The position numbers and the translations under genes are program-made. From assembly GCA_041394885.1 (NCBI GenBank), contig JAWKHI010000025.1, positions 42,157-106,156 on the forward strand: a stretch of 64,000 bases of DNA, read 5' to 3'. The notes under the pieces are model-generated. The model was not told where the DNA came from and searched no databases. It saw only the letters and a program-made list of their open reading frames with translations. Of the stretch, positions 27,084-34,942 are shown in pieces; positions within the stretch are counted from its first letter, which is position 1, and each line of letters starts with the position of its first letter. The DNA comes from DSOI01 sp041394885 (GTDB taxonomy: Bacteria > Acidobacteriota > Terriglobia > Bryobacterales > Bryobacteraceae).

Positions 27084-29624
27084 TTGAGCCGAAAACCGTG
27101 CCGCCGCGATCCGCTGCTCGTGGTCTTCATCGCAGTCGCGGCCGGCATCGCCGCCTCGCGATTCCTTCAATTCGAACGCGCGCCTTCGCTCGCCGCATGG
27201 GCCGCATTGTCCCTCCTCGCCCTCGCCGCCCGGCGATGGGCATCCCCACGCGCTGTTCGATGGGCGTCCATCGCCGCACTGGCTTTCACCGGGGCCCTCG
27301 TCGAAAACGTCTGGCGCCCCGGGCCGCCGCCCCGCATTGAATTCGACCCCGGTGAGACCATGATCCTCGCCGGATGCGTCGTCGAGCCGCCCGCGCTAAG
27401 CGAAGATCGCGAACAGTTCGTCATCGAACTCGACCCCGGGGCCCGCGTTCGCGTCACCTGGTATGTCCGCGAAGGCGACACCCCGCCCGCGCTGCACTAC
27501 GGCCAGAACATCGAACTCGAAGCCCGCCTCCGCAAGCCCCGCAACTACGGCAATCCCGGCGCGTTTGATTTTGTTCGCTTCCTCGCCCGCGGCCACATTC
27601 ACTGGCTCGCCTCCGCCAACTCCCACTCGAAGCTCCATGTCGCCTCCGCCCCCTGCGGATCGCCCTTGCTCCGCGTTGTCTACGGCTGGCGAGAAAACGC
27701 CGTCGCCCGGGCGGACCGCCTGTTCGGTTCTGACCCCTTTGCCCTCGGAATGGCGCGAGCCGTCCTGCTCGGCGACACCGCCCGGCTCGATCCCGAGTGG
27801 GCCGAGGATTTTCGAAGTACCGGCTCCTACCATGCGCTGGTCATCTCCGGGCTCCACCTCACCACCCTCACCGTCTGCTTCGTCGCCATCCTCCGCCTCG
27901 CCGGGCTCGGCCCCGGCTGGACACTCCTCTTTACATCCACCGCCGCCTGGCTCTACGCGCTGCTCACCGGCGCTGGCGCCCCCGTCGTTCGCGCCTCCGC
28001 CGGGTTGACGCTCTATTGGCTTGGGCGATGGTTCTATCGCACTCCCCGCGTCATGAACTTGCTCGCCGCGGTGGCGCTGGCCTTCATTCTCGCGGACCCG
28101 GACCAGTTGTTCGACACAAGCTTCCAGTTCTCCTTCTCCGCCGTCGCGCTCATCGGGGGGATCGCCGTCCCATGGATCGAACGCACCACCCATCCCTATG
28201 CGGCCGGTTGTCGCCGTCTCGCCAAGCGCGCGTGGGACCCTCTTCTTCCCCCTCGCGTGGCCGCCGTTCGCGTCGAAGCCCGCCTCATCGCGGAGACCAT
28301 GTACTGGACCCTCCGTCTTCCCGAAAAGGCCGCATTCGCACTCATGCAGATCGCCGCCCGTGCCGTCTTCTTCGTCACCGATCTGCTCATGGTCTCCGCG
28401 GTCGTCCAACTCGGTCTCGCCCTCCCCATGGTGTTCTACTTCCATCGCGCCTCCGTCACCGGGCTTGGCGCCAATCTTCTCATCGTGCCCACCATGGCCA
28501 TTCTCGTTCCCGTCGGTTTCGTCGCCGTGTTCACCGGATGGGCGCCGGCCGCCTGGCTCACGGCCCGACTCCTCACGCTCAATCGCGAAACGGCTCGATG
28601 GTTTGCCGCACTCGAACCCGCGGCCCGCGTTCCGGACCCTCCCCTCTGGCTCGCGATCCTGCTTGCCGGCGCCGTCGTCCTCGTCATTCTGGGGTTCCGC
28701 CGAAGCGGACGCACTGCTGCCTTCGCCGCCGCCTTGTTCACGCCGGCGTTCGCTGCCCTGATCCTGCACCCCTTTTCCCCCGGCCTCGATTCCCGCTGGC
28801 TCGAACTCACCGCCATCGACGTCGGTCAAGGCGACAGCCTGCTGATGGTCGCTCCCGATGGCAGCGTCATGCTCGTCGATGCCGGCGGATTCCCCGTTTT
28901 CGGCGCCCGCCGCGGCAAGCCGCCTTCGCTCGATATCGGCGAGGACGTTGTCACTCCCTACCTGCTGAGCCGCTCCATCCGCAAGCTCGACGTCCTCGTC
29001 GCCACCCACGCCCATGAGGACCACATCGGAGGACTGATCGCCGTAGCCCGCAACTTCTCTCCGCGCGAAGTCTGGATCGGCGGCGAAGACAACGCCGGCG
29101 ACAGTCCCTGGCCCGCCATCCGCCGGCAACTGGAGCGCATGGGCGTGGCCGTTGTCTCCCGCCGCGCCGGCGAGCGTTTCCTCTGGGGAGGTGCGCGCAT
29201 TGACATCCTCTCGCCGCCACCCGGTCACCAGCCCGGCCGGAATCGCAACAACGACTCCCTCACCTTCCGGGTCGACTATGGCGACCGGTCGTTCCTGCTT
29301 ACCGGTGACGTCGAAAAACAGATGGAGTATCGAATGGTGGAAGACGGCCGCATCCGCCCGGTCGACGTCCTCAAGGTGGCCCATCATGGCAGCAAGACCT
29401 CCACCACCGCCGAGTTCCTCGATGCCGCCCGGCCCCGGTGGGCCCTCATCTCCGATGGCGCCGCCAATCAGTTCGGTCACCCCCACCCCTCCGTTGTCCA
29501 GCGCCTCGGGGACGCCGGCGTCCGACTCCTCCGGACGGATCGCAACGGTTTGATCCGCATCAGGACCAACGGACGCCGCTGGGAGATCGATCGCTATTGG
29601 GAATCGGCCGATTCCGGAAAATGA
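27084..29624 (+). CDS. comEC: ComEC/Rec2 family DNA-uptake channel
   Basis: A full-length ComEC of 846 residues. From the N-terminus it has two membrane segments (LLVVFIAVAAGIAA; LAAWAALSLLALAAR), a DUF4131 OB-like domain (about 70-200), the competence membrane core with many helices (about 215-560, including ALVISGLHLTTLTVCFVAIL), and a C-terminal metallo-beta-lactamase domain (about 575-840). That domain carries HAHEDH at 642-647, LLTGDVEKQM and KVAHHGSKTS. ComEC carries single-stranded DNA across the inner membrane during natural transformation; the MBL domain probably trims DNA. The start is a TTG at 27084; no upstream ATG fits. Its 3' end overlaps the convergent alkyltransferase-like gene by 31 bases. 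Confidence 0.92.
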   Translation: MSRKPCRRDPLLVVFIAVAAGIAASRFLQFERAPSLAAWAALSLLALAARRWASPRAVRWASIAALAFTGALVENVWRPGPPPRIEFDPGETMILAGCVVEPPALSEDREQFVIELDPGARVRVTWYVREGDTPPALHYGQNIELEARLRKPRNYGNPGAFDFVRFLARGHIHWLASANSHSKLHVASAPCGSPLLRVVYGWRENAVARADRLFGSDPFALGMARAVLLGDTARLDPEWAEDFRSTGSYHALVISGLHLTTLTVCFVAILRLAGLGPGWTLLFTSTAAWLYALLTGAGAPVVRASAGLTLYWLGRWFYRTPRVMNLLAAVALAFILADPDQLFDTSFQFSFSAVALIGGIAVPWIERTTHPYAAGCRRLAKRAWDPLLPPRVAAVRVEARLIAETMYWTLRLPEKAAFALMQIAARAVFFVTDLLMVSAVVQLGLALPMVFYFHRASVTGLGANLLIVPTMAILVPVGFVAVFTGWAPAAWLTARLLTLNRETARWFAALEPAARVPDPPLWLAILLAGAVVLVILGFRRSGRTAAFAAALFTPAFAALILHPFSPGLDSRWLELTAIDVGQGDSLLMVAPDGSVMLVDAGGFPVFGARRGKPPSLDIGEDVVTPYLLSRSIRKLDVLVATHAHEDHIGGLIAVARNFSPREVWIGGEDNAGDSPWPAIRRQLERMGVAVVSRRAGERFLWGGARIDILSPPPGHQPGRNRNNDSLTFRVDYGDRSFLLTGDVEKQMEYRMVEDGRIRPVDVLKVAHHGSKTSTTAEFLDAARPRWALISDGAANQFGHPHPSVVQRLGDAGVRLLRTDRNGLIRIRTNGRRWEIDRYWESADSGK

Positions 29625-29938
29625 AACTGGTGCGCTCTCAAATCCACCCGATTGCCCGTGAACCGCACCTTCTCGGTCTCCAGCCGTAGCCGCTGCTCCA
29701 GCCCGCTCTCGCCTGGAAGCCGTATCCTCCCGCCCGCGCCCACCACGCGATGCCATGGCAATCCACGCTGCGAGGAGTCGCGCAGAGCCCAAACCACCTG
29801 CCGTGCCCTTCCCGGATATCCTGCGGCGGCGGCCACCTGGCCGTACGTCGCCACCTTCCCGCGAGGGATTCGCCGCACCTGCGCCCGCAGAACCTCCAGC
29901 GTCAACGCGGGTGTTCCGGCGGGTGTCGTCGGCCGCAC
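29594..29938 (-). CDS. alkyltransferase-like (ATL) protein, MGMT fold with Cys replaced by Trp
   Basis: A protein of about 114 residues, the DNA-binding half of O6-alkylguanine-DNA alkyltransferase. Visible are the helix-turn-helix and recognition region (RRIPRGKVATYGQVAAAAG), the arginine-finger segment (RARQVVWALRDSS) and the active-site loop LPWHRVV. The usual PCHRV cysteine is tryptophan. This is the hallmark of ATL proteins such as E. coli YbaZ, which bind alkylated guanine without repairing it and pass it to nucleotide excision repair. I use the GTG at 29936-29938; the TTG at 29905 is an alternative. The upstream frame continues open into the DUF2007-like gene but is only its arginine-rich shadow. 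It overlaps the end of comEC. Confidence 0.8.
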   Translation of the reverse strand: MRPTTPAGTPALTLEVLRAQVRRIPRGKVATYGQVAAAAGYPGRARQVVWALRDSSQRGLPWHRVVGAGGRIRLPGESGLEQRLRLETEKVRFTGNRVDLRAHQFHFPESADSQ

Positions 29939-29942
29939 CGTT

Positions 29943-30452
29943 CTAGGACTCGCCGGCCTGCTCCGCCGCCTCGGCTGCCTCCGCCGCTTCCGGACCCGCC
30001 TGCCGCGCCGCCACGATCGCCGCGCGCGCCTGCTCCGCCACATTGGCCGGCACTTTCACAACGAACGGCAGATTCGGAATCTGCGAAGTTCCCACCACCA
30101 CGTTCGGAATGTCGTTCGCGTCCAACACCGAACGGATCCCCATCGCTTCCAACTCGCCCGCCGAGCCGACGCCCGTGAAGACCTCGATCAAATCCAGCCC
30201 ATGCCCCGGGTCGCCCGGCTCGCGTGGCGCATTGTCGCGTTGCGCGATCACCTCGAGCGCCATCGCCTCTTCGCCCGGCGGCACGCGGACTTCCACCGCG
30301 CCCACCGGCACACCGATGGCATCGTCGTTGAATAACGCCGGATTCAGGCCGGCGTCGGTAAGGAGATCGGTGACCGCTGCCGCGTCCTCGCTTGCGGATG
30401 GATCGGCGGACCGGTAAACCGTGACCAGGGACTCTTGCTCAGACATACCCAA
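29943..30452 (-). CDS. protein with two DUF2007-like signal-transducing domains
   Basis: A 169-residue acidic protein made of two similar halves. The first (about 8-70) reads LVTVYRSADPSASEDAAAV with VEVRVPPGEEAMALEVI. The second (about 85-150) reads LIEVFTGVGSAGELEAMGIR with FVVKVPANVAEQARAAI. Both follow the DUF2007 pattern of a strand, a helix spanning two levels of a 'which domain is active' switch, and a final V-P-x-x-x-A helix. The C-terminal 20 residues are Ala/Glu-rich repeats. DUF2007 is annotated as putative prokaryotic signal transducing, with no proven function. An ATG six bases inside (30446) is equally possible. The stop is 4 bases before the alkyltransferase-like start. Confidence 0.65.
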   Translation of the reverse strand: MGMSEQESLVTVYRSADPSASEDAAAVTDLLTDAGLNPALFNDDAIGVPVGAVEVRVPPGEEAMALEVIAQRDNAPREPGDPGHGLDLIEVFTGVGSAGELEAMGIRSVLDANDIPNVVVGTSQIPNLPFVVKVPANVAEQARAAIVAARQAGPEAAEAAEAAEQAGES

Positions 30453-30457
30453 TAAGA

Positions 30458-31369
30458 CTACCGCACCGCCTGCCAGTCCGTACCGAGCGCTCTCCGGAAA
30501 TTTGCCGCGTGAAACTCCGGAGCCGCCGTCCCGATTCGCTCATACACCTGCGACGCGTTGTGCGGAACGTCGGGCACGATGATCTTCTGGTAAGGAATCG
30601 AGAGCGAATCGAGGTGCCGCATCCAGTCCAGGTTGGCCTCGTAGTTGAAGTCCTTCGTGCCTACCACTACCAGGATCGACAACCCATTCTTCTTCTTCGC
30701 GTATCCCGCCGCCAGATCGTACGTGTTGTGATGCACCGGAAACCGATATCCCGGCTCACCGTCTTCCAGCCCGCCGTGATCGCGGATGTGCTTCTCATGC
30801 TGATGCCCGCCGCCCATCGGTGCCGCCGAAACAAACAGTTCCGGATACTTGAACATCAATCGCGCCGTGCCCCGTCCGCCCTGGGAGAAGCCCTCCAATC
30901 CGCGCCCTTCCCGCCGCCCGATCGTGCGATAAGTCGCGTCGATATGCGGAATCAGTTCGCCGATGAACGCCGTTTCCCCGTACGACTGAAAACTCGGGTA
31001 GTCGTAGTGGCTCACCGCTCCGCCGTTGCTGAACACATAGATCATCCCCGGAGCCTTCCCGTCGCGCATCGCACGATCGGCGAACTTCGCGATGCCGATC
31101 GATTTCGTTTCCCCCCCGGGGCGCCCGCCATGCAGATAATAAACCACCGGGTACCGCCGCGAAGAACCCTCGTAATCGGGAGGCAGGTAGATGCAATATC
31201 CGATGTCGGTCCCATGCTTCCGGCTCCGGAACGTCCCATGGCGAACCCCCGCCGGTGCGTTCTTCGGCATCGGATTGATCCAGGAAAAGTTCGCTGGCGG
31301 CGCTTCGGCGAATACCGCCCCGGCGGAGGCCGCGATAAGAAAATGACGGCGGTCCAGAGTATGCTTCAT
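30458..31369 (-). CDS. Tat-exported esterase of the esterase D/Fes family
   Basis: A 303-residue alpha/beta hydrolase of the PF00756 type with a Tat-like signal (DRRHFLIAASAGAVFA). The fold markers are YLPPDYEGSSRRYPVVYYLHGG (written in two parts: YLPPDYEG and YPVVYYLHGG), the nucleophile elbow GFSQGG near residue 160 with the catalytic Ser, the acid in GTKDFNYEAN and the His in VPDVPHNASQVYE. Such enzymes cleave esters of sugars, feruloyl groups or siderophores; the substrate cannot be read from sequence. Its stop is 5 bases from the downstream DUF2007-like start, which is consistent with a minus-strand operon running from the PQQ-type gene to the ATL gene. Confidence 0.82.
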   Translation of the reverse strand: MKHTLDRRHFLIAASAGAVFAEAPPANFSWINPMPKNAPAGVRHGTFRSRKHGTDIGYCIYLPPDYEGSSRRYPVVYYLHGGRPGGETKSIGIAKFADRAMRDGKAPGMIYVFSNGGAVSHYDYPSFQSYGETAFIGELIPHIDATYRTIGRREGRGLEGFSQGGRGTARLMFKYPELFVSAAPMGGGHQHEKHIRDHGGLEDGEPGYRFPVHHNTYDLAAGYAKKKNGLSILVVVGTKDFNYEANLDWMRHLDSLSIPYQKIIVPDVPHNASQVYERIGTAAPEFHAANFRRALGTDWQAVR

Positions 31370-31390
31370 CGTTCTGCCCAGCTTCCCCCC

Positions 31391-32617
31391 TCAATAAGGA
31401 CTGATCGAATGCCGCGTCAACTCCGGAGCCTTTCGCCCCAGTAACTTCTCCACTTCCTTCCGCAGCGGACCCACCGACCGCGCATAAATCATCTTGTACG
31501 CCTGGCAGAAGTAATCCAGATCCTCGAACTGCCCATGCGGACCCTCTCGGAACTTCGGGCATCCTCCATGGCAAATCGACTGGTAGTCGCACACCTGGCA
31601 TTCCGGATGCGACAGCGTCTTCTTCTGCGCGAAGTTGTACCGCCGCGTCCGCCGCGCAATCTCAGACCAGGAATCCAGTCCCGCGTTCCCCAGCTTCCAT
31701 CCGGATTCCACAAAAAAATCGCACGGATACACGTCTCCGTTATATTCCACCACCACGTAGCTGTCGCACGTCTCATGCATCGTGCAACTCCCCGGACGCA
31801 TCCCCGCCACCGCCTCCGCGATGTTGTCGAAAAACCGGATCCGCACCTTCCGCCTATCCGGCCACCACAGATCGAATGTCTCCACCAGAAATCGGCCGTA
31901 CTGCTCCGCCGTGATCGTAAACGGCATCCGCGTCCCGTCTTTGTTGAACTCCGCCAGCGGGATGTACTGGATGTTGTCGATCCCGATCGACTTGTAAAAG
32001 TTGTAGATTTCCTTCGGCTTTTCTACGTTCGCCTGGCTCAGCACGCACAGGATGTTGAAGTCCACCTTGTTCTTGTTCAGGCACTCGATGCCCTTCATCA
32101 CCTGCTTCCACGTCCCCCGGCCCGCCTTGTTGAACCGGTACATGTCGTTAATGTCTTCCGGCCCGTCGAGCGACACCCCCAGCAGCCAGTTGTAGGAGTG
32201 GAACAATTGCGCCCAGTTGTCGTCCAGCAACATGCCGTTGGTCTGCAGCGCGTTGCTCACGTTTTGCCCGTCCCGCCCGAACCGCTGCTGCAACTCCACC
32301 AGCTTTGTGAAGAAGTCCAGTCCGGCCAACGTCGGCTCACCGCCTTGAAACGCGAACGTCGAGTTCGGATACGAATAGAACAGGTAGGTGTCCACCAGGC
32401 GCTCGAGCGTATCGAACGTCATGCGCCGCGCCGGTAGTGACTTGTACGGATCCGCTTCCCGGTCCAGGTAAAAGCAATACGAGCAATCCAGATTGCACAC
32501 CGCCGATGCAGGCTTGATCAGCAACGACGTAATTCGCGGCACAGGACCCAACTGATCCGTCATCGGGCCGCCGCTATAGTCTTGTCCCAGAATCGGCAGG
32601 TGAATGCTGCTGCTCAT
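31391..32617 (-). CDS. radical SAM/SPASM enzyme, anaerobic sulfatase-maturase type
   Basis: A 408-residue radical SAM protein from the ATG at 32615-32617; an ATG 42 bases upstream would overlap the preceding gene. The iron-sulfur motif is CNLDCSYC at 41-48. Features of anaerobic sulfatase-maturating enzymes follow: FAFQGGEPTLAGLDFF, LQTNGMLLDDNW and LLGVSLDGP. A SPASM domain with extra cysteines lies after residue 270 (GSCTMHETCDSYVVVEYNGD, PCDFF, CQVCDYQSICHGGCPKFRE). anSMEs convert a Cys or Ser of a sulfatase to formylglycine. No sulfatase gene is in this window, so the target must lie elsewhere or be different. It is 13 bases after the PQQ-type gene. Confidence 0.85.
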   Translation of the reverse strand: MSSSIHLPILGQDYSGGPMTDQLGPVPRITSLLIKPASAVCNLDCSYCFYLDREADPYKSLPARRMTFDTLERLVDTYLFYSYPNSTFAFQGGEPTLAGLDFFTKLVELQQRFGRDGQNVSNALQTNGMLLDDNWAQLFHSYNWLLGVSLDGPEDINDMYRFNKAGRGTWKQVMKGIECLNKNKVDFNILCVLSQANVEKPKEIYNFYKSIGIDNIQYIPLAEFNKDGTRMPFTITAEQYGRFLVETFDLWWPDRRKVRIRFFDNIAEAVAGMRPGSCTMHETCDSYVVVEYNGDVYPCDFFVESGWKLGNAGLDSWSEIARRTRRYNFAQKKTLSHPECQVCDYQSICHGGCPKFREGPHGQFEDLDYFCQAYKMIYARSVGPLRKEVEKLLGRKAPELTRHSISPY

Positions 32618-32630
32618 TGCTTGGAGTGTA

Positions 32631-34049
32631 TCACTTCGCTTTCGCCCCTCCGAACGCATAGAGCGCGGATCCGGTGCGCAGATAGAGTCCCCGCTCCGTG
32701 ATCGCAGGCGTGGCGTAGATGTTGTCCTCGAAGTCGTACACTGCCAGCGGCTCCCAATCGGCGCCCGGCCGGATCACGGTCACCTTTCCATGCTCGCTCG
32801 CGATCATCATCCGTCCGCCCGCTGCCACCGGGGACGAGTAGTAGGGATCGATCGCGCCCGGAATCCGTGCCGTTTTGTGGATCGCGCCCGTTGCCGGATC
32901 CATCGACGTCAGGATGCCGCCGTCCTTGATCGTGTACAGCACACCGTCATACAGCAGCGGCGACGACACCTGCGGCACGAACCGCTCGTTGCGCCACAGC
33001 ACCGCCTTCTCCGTCAGATCTCCCAGCCCATCGCCCGGACGCACCGCCAGCGTCACGTTCCGCGCCGATCGCCGCGCGCTATAGAATCCGAACTCCCTCG
33101 CATCGATGAACTGGTCGGCGTTGAGATCGATCGCCCGCCAGCTCCCGGAATGTTTGTACGTAGATGGGTTGAGTTCCTCCGGCGCCAATTTGCCGTCCTT
33201 GTTTGCATCGATCTCGCTCAGCACTTGTTCAAACGGCGGCAGGGGCCGGTTCTGGCCAGGATCGGCGCCCGGCGCCCAACCCGTCGCGTAAATCACCCCA
33301 TCGCTCGTGATCGCCGTCGTCTTGATCTGCCAGCTCAGTCCCGCCACGCTCCACCGCTCTTCGCCCGTCTCCGCGCTGTACCCCGTCATCAGGTAGGATC
33401 CTGGCACCACCACCTGGTGTTCGCCCTTCGGCGTCGTGTACAGCGTCGGCGTCGCGAACCCGTGTACTACCGCCGGACGCGGCGTCTTCCACGCCACCTT
33501 GCCCGAGTCCTTGTGGAATGCGATCACATACGACGCCGTGTCCTGATCGCAGACCAGAATCAACCGGTCCCCGGCCAGCACCGGAGACGCCGCCATCCCA
33601 TGCAGATTCTCGAAAGGGCCGAGCGCTACCCGCCACCGCTCATTCCCGTCCGGTCCGTACGACACCAGCCCGAAATCGGCGAAGAAGGCATACACGTTCT
33701 CACCATCGGTCACCGGCGTTGGCGACGCCGGGCTGTTCAGCTTGTGCAGCGCTTCTTGCCGTCCGCGCTCCACTGCGCGCTTCCACCGCACACGGCCGGA
33801 CCCGGCATCGATGGCGAGCGTGAACAACTCGTTTCCTTCCGCGCCCGTCAGATAAATGCGATCCCCGGCAACGATCGGCGACGAGGTCCCCGGCGGGGTC
33901 GCCGTCTTCCACCGCACCCCCTCCTCAGGACCCAACTGCGCCGGGATCGTCCCCGCACCCACGCCCGAGCCATTATCGCCCCGGAACGACGGCCATTCCG
34001 CCGCCTCCATGCAGGCCGCCATCGTCAGCGCGACAAACAGGTGCCTCAT
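32631..34049 (-). CDS. exported PQQ-type beta-propeller protein with inserted EF-hand pair
   Basis: A 472-residue periplasmic protein with a short signal peptide (MRHLFVALTMAACMEA). PQQ/Trp-docking-like blades start at AEWPSFRGDNGSG and recur (AIDAGSGRVRWK, GPDGNERWRVAL, DSGKVAWKT, SAETGEERWSV, DPATGAIHKT), as in BamB and outer-membrane alcohol-dehydrogenase-like proteins. Between blades, residues 281-292 (DANKDGKLAPEE) and 308-319 (DLNADQFIDARE) form two EF-hand calcium loops. Catalytic quinoprotein residues are not evident, so a structural or sensing role is likelier. The start codon lies 18 bases from the divergent SDR gene. A long upstream in-frame extension is rejected because it has no signal peptide and is antisense to the SDR gene. 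Confidence 0.82.
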   Translation of the reverse strand: MRHLFVALTMAACMEAAEWPSFRGDNGSGVGAGTIPAQLGPEEGVRWKTATPPGTSSPIVAGDRIYLTGAEGNELFTLAIDAGSGRVRWKRAVERGRQEALHKLNSPASPTPVTDGENVYAFFADFGLVSYGPDGNERWRVALGPFENLHGMAASPVLAGDRLILVCDQDTASYVIAFHKDSGKVAWKTPRPAVVHGFATPTLYTTPKGEHQVVVPGSYLMTGYSAETGEERWSVAGLSWQIKTTAITSDGVIYATGWAPGADPGQNRPLPPFEQVLSEIDANKDGKLAPEELNPSTYKHSGSWRAIDLNADQFIDAREFGFYSARRSARNVTLAVRPGDGLGDLTEKAVLWRNERFVPQVSSPLLYDGVLYTIKDGGILTSMDPATGAIHKTARIPGAIDPYYSSPVAAGGRMMIASEHGKVTVIRPGADWEPLAVYDFEDNIYATPAITERGLYLRTGSALYAFGGAKAK

Positions 34050-34067
34050 GCAGCAGACTATATCAAA

Positions 34068-34928
34068 GTGATCGTAATTCTCGGCTGCGGCTATACCGGC
34101 CGGCGGGTGGCTCGAATCATGGCCGCCGCCGGACACCGTGTACTGGCCACACAACACCGCGCGGATCTCGCCATCCCCGGCGTCGAATCCATCCACTTCG
34201 ACGCCTCCGATCCCGCTCTCGTGAGCCGACTCGCTCAGTCGATCCCTTCCAACGCCCGGCTGCTGCACTCGATTCCCCTGGTCTCCGCCGCTCCATTGGA
34301 CTCAGGGGCTCCCTCCGCCCCTGTTCCTCCCACGCTCCGCCCCACGCCGATGCTCGCGCCCGTGCTCGAACGCGCCGAACGCGTCGTCTACCTGTCCACC
34401 ACCGGTGTCTACGGCGCGCAGCACATCGTCGACGAAACCACTGCCCCCGCTCCGCGCATCGCACGGGAACGGATGCGCGTGGAAGAGGAGCTCCAGATCG
34501 CCGCCGCGTGTCCGTCCACCCTGATTCTCCGTCCAGCCGCCATCTACGGCCCCGGACGCGGCGTCCACGTCTCGCTCCGCCAAGGCCGCCACAAGTTGTG
34601 GGGCGACGGTTCCAACGTCATCTCCAGAATCCACGTCGACGATCTTGCTGCCATCGCCGCCGCCGCCCTCGCCTCCGATCTCACCGGCGCCTTCCCCGTT
34701 GCCGACGACGATCCCTGCGCCGCGATCGAGATCACTCGCTTCTGCGCGGATTTGCTGGGAATCCACCCGCCGAAGCCCATGGGAACCCTACCGCCCGAAG
34801 ATACTCGCTCCGCCAACCGCCACGTCGACGGCCAGGCAATCCGCCGCCTCCTCGGTGTCGAACTCCGCTACCCCGGCTACCGCCAGGGCGTTCCGGCCGC
34901 GATTGCAGCCGAGTCAAACCCGCTATAA
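34068..34928 (+). CDS. NAD(P)-dependent SDR/epimerase-like protein
   Basis: A 286-residue extended short-chain-dehydrogenase-fold protein starting at GTG 34068. The first strand and nucleotide loop VIVILGCGYTGRRVARI follow immediately, so no other start keeps the fold. Later markers are VYLSTTGVYGA (about 108-118), LRPAAIYGPGRG (about 152-163) and ISRIHVDDLAAI (about 185-196). The usual YxxxK pair is replaced by ARERMRVEEEL, so catalysis as an epimerase is doubtful. This resembles the YeeZ-like branch of atypical SDRs. The substrate is unknown. It is divergent from the PQQ-type gene and followed by an ABC-F gene after 14 bases. Confidence 0.75.
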   Translation: MIVILGCGYTGRRVARIMAAAGHRVLATQHRADLAIPGVESIHFDASDPALVSRLAQSIPSNARLLHSIPLVSAAPLDSGAPSAPVPPTLRPTPMLAPVLERAERVVYLSTTGVYGAQHIVDETTAPAPRIARERMRVEEELQIAAACPSTLILRPAAIYGPGRGVHVSLRQGRHKLWGDGSNVISRIHVDDLAAIAAAALASDLTGAFPVADDDPCAAIEITRFCADLLGIHPPKPMGTLPPEDTRSANRHVDGQAIRRLLGVELRYPGYRQGVPAAIAAESNPL

Positions 34929-34929
34929 T
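34924..34929 (+). promoter_or_regulatory. perfect TATAAT -10 box before the ABC-F gene
   Basis: TATAAT overlaps the SDR stop codon. No consensus -35 exists; GATTGC lies 17 bases upstream. If used, transcription would start near 34936, about 7 bases before the TTG start, giving an almost leaderless mRNA. Confidence 0.35.
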
Positions 34930-34942
34930 AAAAGCTCCCACC

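Noticed and set aside
32604..34067. Plus-strand open frame running into the SDR gene from far upstream.
   Set aside because: It lies opposite the PQQ-type gene, has shadow composition, and the nucleotide-binding strand of the SDR begins right at the GTG at 34068.
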